A stretch of DNA of 64,000 nucleotides from Actinomycetes bacterium (lineage in GTDB: Bacteria > Actinomycetota > Acidimicrobiia > Acidimicrobiales > Palsa-688), in the NCBI GenBank assembly GCA_021787035.1, contig JAJYMM010000166.1, positions 1 to 64,000 on the forward strand, read 5' to 3'. Below, piece after piece: positions 61,765 through 64,000 of this stretch; position 1 is the stretch's first letter, and each line of letters starts with the position of its first letter. The position numbers were made by a program, and so were the translations under genes. Below the pieces are notes generated by a model. The model was not told the DNA's origin, did not search any database, and was given only the letters and a program-made list of their open reading frames with translations.

Positions 61765-63999
61765 CTACCAGCGCGAGTACACGACGTTGCCGTAGCGGTG
61801 AAGGCTGCGAGTGACGACCTGTTCGCGAAGCCAGCGCACGAGCTCTATGCGCCCGCATGAACAGATCGGTTCGTCGAGCACCGATAGGCCCGCTTCGATG
61901 GCGGCTGCGAGGACGTCCTGGCTCGCATCCCCGAGCAACCGCAACCGGCCCGGCGAGGGCCCACCAGCGCCACCACCCACAGTGCCGGCGCCCAGAGAGC
62001 GGAGCCACGCTGCAAACGATTCGTCGCTCTCCACCCGCATGGAGGCGCCGCCCAACTGGCGCGTCCCGGAGCGCCTCCCCGGCGAGCCCGTCCCCGGCGA
62101 GCCCGTCCCCAGCGAGCCCGTCCCCAGCGAGCCCGTCCCCAGCGAGCCCGTCCCCAGCGAGCCCGTCCCCAGCGAAAACGTGACCGGCGTGCCTGTCAGC
62201 TTCGAGAGTGCCAGCGCCTTTTGCAGAGCTCCCGGAACCACCTCGCCAGACGATCGAACTACAACACCGGGAGTGAAGGGCCGGTAACGGAGCTCATTTG
62301 ACTCGCTTGTGAGGCCGGCGAGTTCCCGTCTCACGGCGAACTCGCCCTCCCACCAGCGCCGGTAGCTGGAGAGCGCTTCGTCGACGCTGGCCCCGGCCGG
62401 CTCGGCGTCGCGCCAGCGCCTGAGCCCGACCAGGTAGCTGGGCCCTCCCGCCTTCGCGGTTGGGCCGTAACTGGAACGCTTCCAGCCGCCGAAGGGCTGG
62501 CGGCCTACGATCGCGCCGGTAGTAACGCGGTTTATGTAGAGGTTGCCAGCCTCCGCCCGCTCGGCGAAGCGGCGGTGCTCGTCGGGGTCGAGGGAGCTGA
62601 AGCCCGCGGTGAGCCCGTAGGCGACGGCGTTTTGCCACTCGAAGGCCTGGTCCAGGCTGGCCGCTCGCATGACGCCGAGCACCGGCCCGAACCACTCGGT
62701 CAAGTGTGCCCACGAACCCGGCCGCACGCCGAGGCGCACGCCCGGCGACCAGAGCCGTCCGCTCCCGACCAGCGCGGGTCCTTCGGGCGCCGCACCGGCT
62801 TCCGACGACGGGCGCTCTCGGGGCCGCGGCTCCACCAGCCACGACTCTCCGGGGTCGAGACGTGTCAGCGCGCGCTCTAACGCTTCCGTGAACGGCCCGA
62901 CGATCGGGCCCACCTGCGTCGCCGGGTCGGAAGCTGGCCCAGTTCGCAGGCTCCGCACCGCGTCCCGGAGCTGGCGTAGGAAGGGCCCTTTGTCGTACAA
63001 GGGCGCCACGACTATGGCGAGACTTGCCGCAGAGCACTTCTGCCCGGCATGGCCGAACGCGGAAGCCACTATGTCGTGCACCGCCTGGTCGACGTCGGCG
63101 GCCGCGGACACGACTATCGCGTTCTTGCCGCTCGTCTCCGCGAGGAGCCGCCGCGATGGCGCCCAGCTACCAAAAAGCGTTGCGGTCGCGTAGGAGCCCG
63201 TCAGGACTACGCCCTCGGCGGCTGAGACGAGGCGCCGGCCGGCCTCGCCGTCGGCTATGGGCAGGAGCTGTAAGACGTCGTCGGGGATGCCGGCCTCATG
63301 CAGCTGGCTGGCGAGCAACCGCGATGAAAGGGGGGCCTCGGGAGCAGGCTTCAAGATCACGGCGTTCCCCGCGGCCAGTGCCGCCAGGGTGCCGCCGGCG
63401 GGGATGGCGTAGGGGAAGTTCCAGGGGGGTGCCACGACGACGGAGCCGAGCGGGCGGCTCTCGAGCGCGACATCGAGGCTCGCGGTGAGGCGCTCGAGGG
63501 AACCGGGGCCCGTGCCGTACCAACGGGCGTAGTCGACCGCTTCAGAGACCTCGGGATCGGCTTCCTCGAAGGTCTTCCCGCCTTCGCCCGCCATGACCGA
63601 TATGGCCGCAGCCCGCCCGGAGGCCATCACGTCGCCGGCTCGCGCCAAGAGCTCGCCGCGAGCGGCGGCGCCAGACGAGTCCCACGTGGGGCCGGCCCGC
63701 CTGGCGCGAGAGAGCGCGAGCTCGACCGCCGCCGCTCCCTCCTCACCGCCGTAGGGCGCGGCTGCCGGCGACAGGCGCTGACCGAGTAGCGCGTGGGCCC
63801 ATCGCCGCTTGGCGGGTAAGGAGAGGTCTGTCGCCGGCTCGTGGGCAAAGCCGCCCGTCAGACGGCGTTGCGGGCGGGAGATGCTCACCTCGTGGCGGGA
63901 ACGGACGGACTCCGCGAAGCGCGCCGCCTGCTCCCCCCAGGCCGGGCTGCCAGGCACCATCTCGAGCGCGTGGCGAAGGAACCCTTCGGGCGTCGTGTT
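61765..63999 (-). CDS. putA: PutA-type proline/glutamate semialdehyde dehydrogenase, C-terminal part (5' end outside window)
   Basis: The frame is open to the right edge (reading TPEGFLRHALEMVPGSPAWG), so the proline dehydrogenase half should lie outside. The visible aldehyde dehydrogenase domain oxidises glutamate 5-semialdehyde to glutamate: PPWNFPYAIPAGGTLAALAA, general base Glu in LLAETSGKNAIV, catalytic Cys in GHAGQKCSAAS and INRVTTGAIVGRQPFGGWKR. A further C-terminal domain is split by a linker of six GTGSL-type pentapeptides (62086-62175). It is convergent with nothing and lies next to a hypothetical gene. Confidence 0.9.
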   Translation of the reverse strand, partial: NTTPEGFLRHALEMVPGSPAWGEQAARFAESVRSRHEVSISRPQRRLTGGFAHEPATDLSLPAKRRWAHALLGQRLSPAAAPYGGEEGAAAVELALSRARRAGPTWDSSGAAARGELLARAGDVMASGRAAAISVMAGEGGKTFEEADPEVSEAVDYARWYGTGPGSLERLTASLDVALESRPLGSVVVAPPWNFPYAIPAGGTLAALAAGNAVILKPAPEAPLSSRLLASQLHEAGIPDDVLQLLPIADGEAGRRLVSAAEGVVLTGSYATATLFGSWAPSRRLLAETSGKNAIVVSAAADVDQAVHDIVASAFGHAGQKCSAASLAIVVAPLYDKGPFLRQLRDAVRSLRTGPASDPATQVGPIVGPFTEALERALTRLDPGESWLVEPRPRERPSSEAGAAPEGPALVGSGRLWSPGVRLGVRPGSWAHLTEWFGPVLGVMRAASLDQAFEWQNAVAYGLTAGFSSLDPDEHRRFAERAEAGNLYINRVTTGAIVGRQPFGGWKRSSYGPTAKAGGPSYLVGLRRWRDAEPAGASVDEALSSYRRWWEGEFAVRRELAGLTSESNELRYRPFTPGVVVRSSGEVVPGALQKALALSKLTGTPVTFSLGTGSLGTGSLGTGSLGTGSLGTGSPGTGSPGRRSGTRQLGGASMRVESDESFAAWLRSLGAGTVGGGAGGPSPGRLRLLGDASQDVLAAAIEAGLSVLDEPICSCGRIELVRWLREQVVTRSLHRYGNVVYSRW
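62086..62175 (-). repeat. 15-base tandem repeat in putA
   Basis: Unit GCCCGTCCCCAGCGA, six copies, read on the minus strand as LGTGS/PGTGS pentapeptides in the C-terminal domain. Confidence 0.97.
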
Positions 64000-64000
64000 C

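Overview
The window is high-GC DNA, by eye around two thirds G+C, with GTG, TTG and ATG starts and many 4-base ATGA/GTGA gene overlaps. Gene order is actinobacterial: uvrC-rapZ-yvcK upstream of gap-pgk-tpiA-secG, and rpsA-coaE-uvrB. The secreted proteins carry GYWLV..DGGVF.FG repeats and two are G1 (eqolisin) peptidases. Together these suggest an acidophilic or acid-tolerant member of the Acidimicrobiia. The class assignment is inference; no rRNA is present.

Layout. (1) 1-640: the 3' end of a large serine recombinase gene runs into a tRNA-Leu(GAG) gene, with a directly repeated sequence at the junction. (2) 931-3584: a DrrAB-type efflux pump, with a divergent TetR regulator and a palindromic site between them. 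(3) 3689-9188: menB, then a sugar-type ABC importer operon ending in a DNase I-fold phosphoesterase. (4) 9587-16309: a probable phosphonate uptake and breakdown cluster: PhnZ-like HD oxygenase, binding protein, two permeases, ATPase, FAD oxidase, and a divergent phosphonatase-like HAD enzyme. (5) 16469-18523: an aldo/keto reductase and a luciferase-like oxidoreductase. (6) 18697-24902: an oligopeptide ABC operon with a fused double ATPase. (7) 24996-32022: secG, tpiA, pgk, gap, a secreted protein, yvcK and rapZ, plus remnants of a second secG and of a dppB. (8) 32174-47949: a methyltransferase, uvrC, a secreted two-domain protein, uvrA, a lipoprotein, rpsA, coaE, uvrB and a secreted protein. 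(9) 48327-55865: a second peptide/oligosaccharide ABC operon with a LacI regulator. (10) 56078-61572: two tandem G1 peptidases, a kinase-like phosphotransferase and a hypothetical protein. (11) 61765 to the right edge: the C-terminal part of a PutA-type proline catabolism enzyme.

The most unusual property runs through the whole window. More than a dozen unrelated GC-rich tandem repeats (units of 12 to 46 bases) sit in it, most inside genes. Every copy inside a gene has a unit length divisible by three and is read in frame. They include insertions into core enzymes (MenB, CoaE, UvrC, ribosomal protein S1) and linkers of transporters, peptidases and PutA. Several genes also carry a short tandem duplication across their own stop codon. 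This looks like a genome-wide tendency to make and keep short tandem duplications, filtered by reading frame and protein fold.
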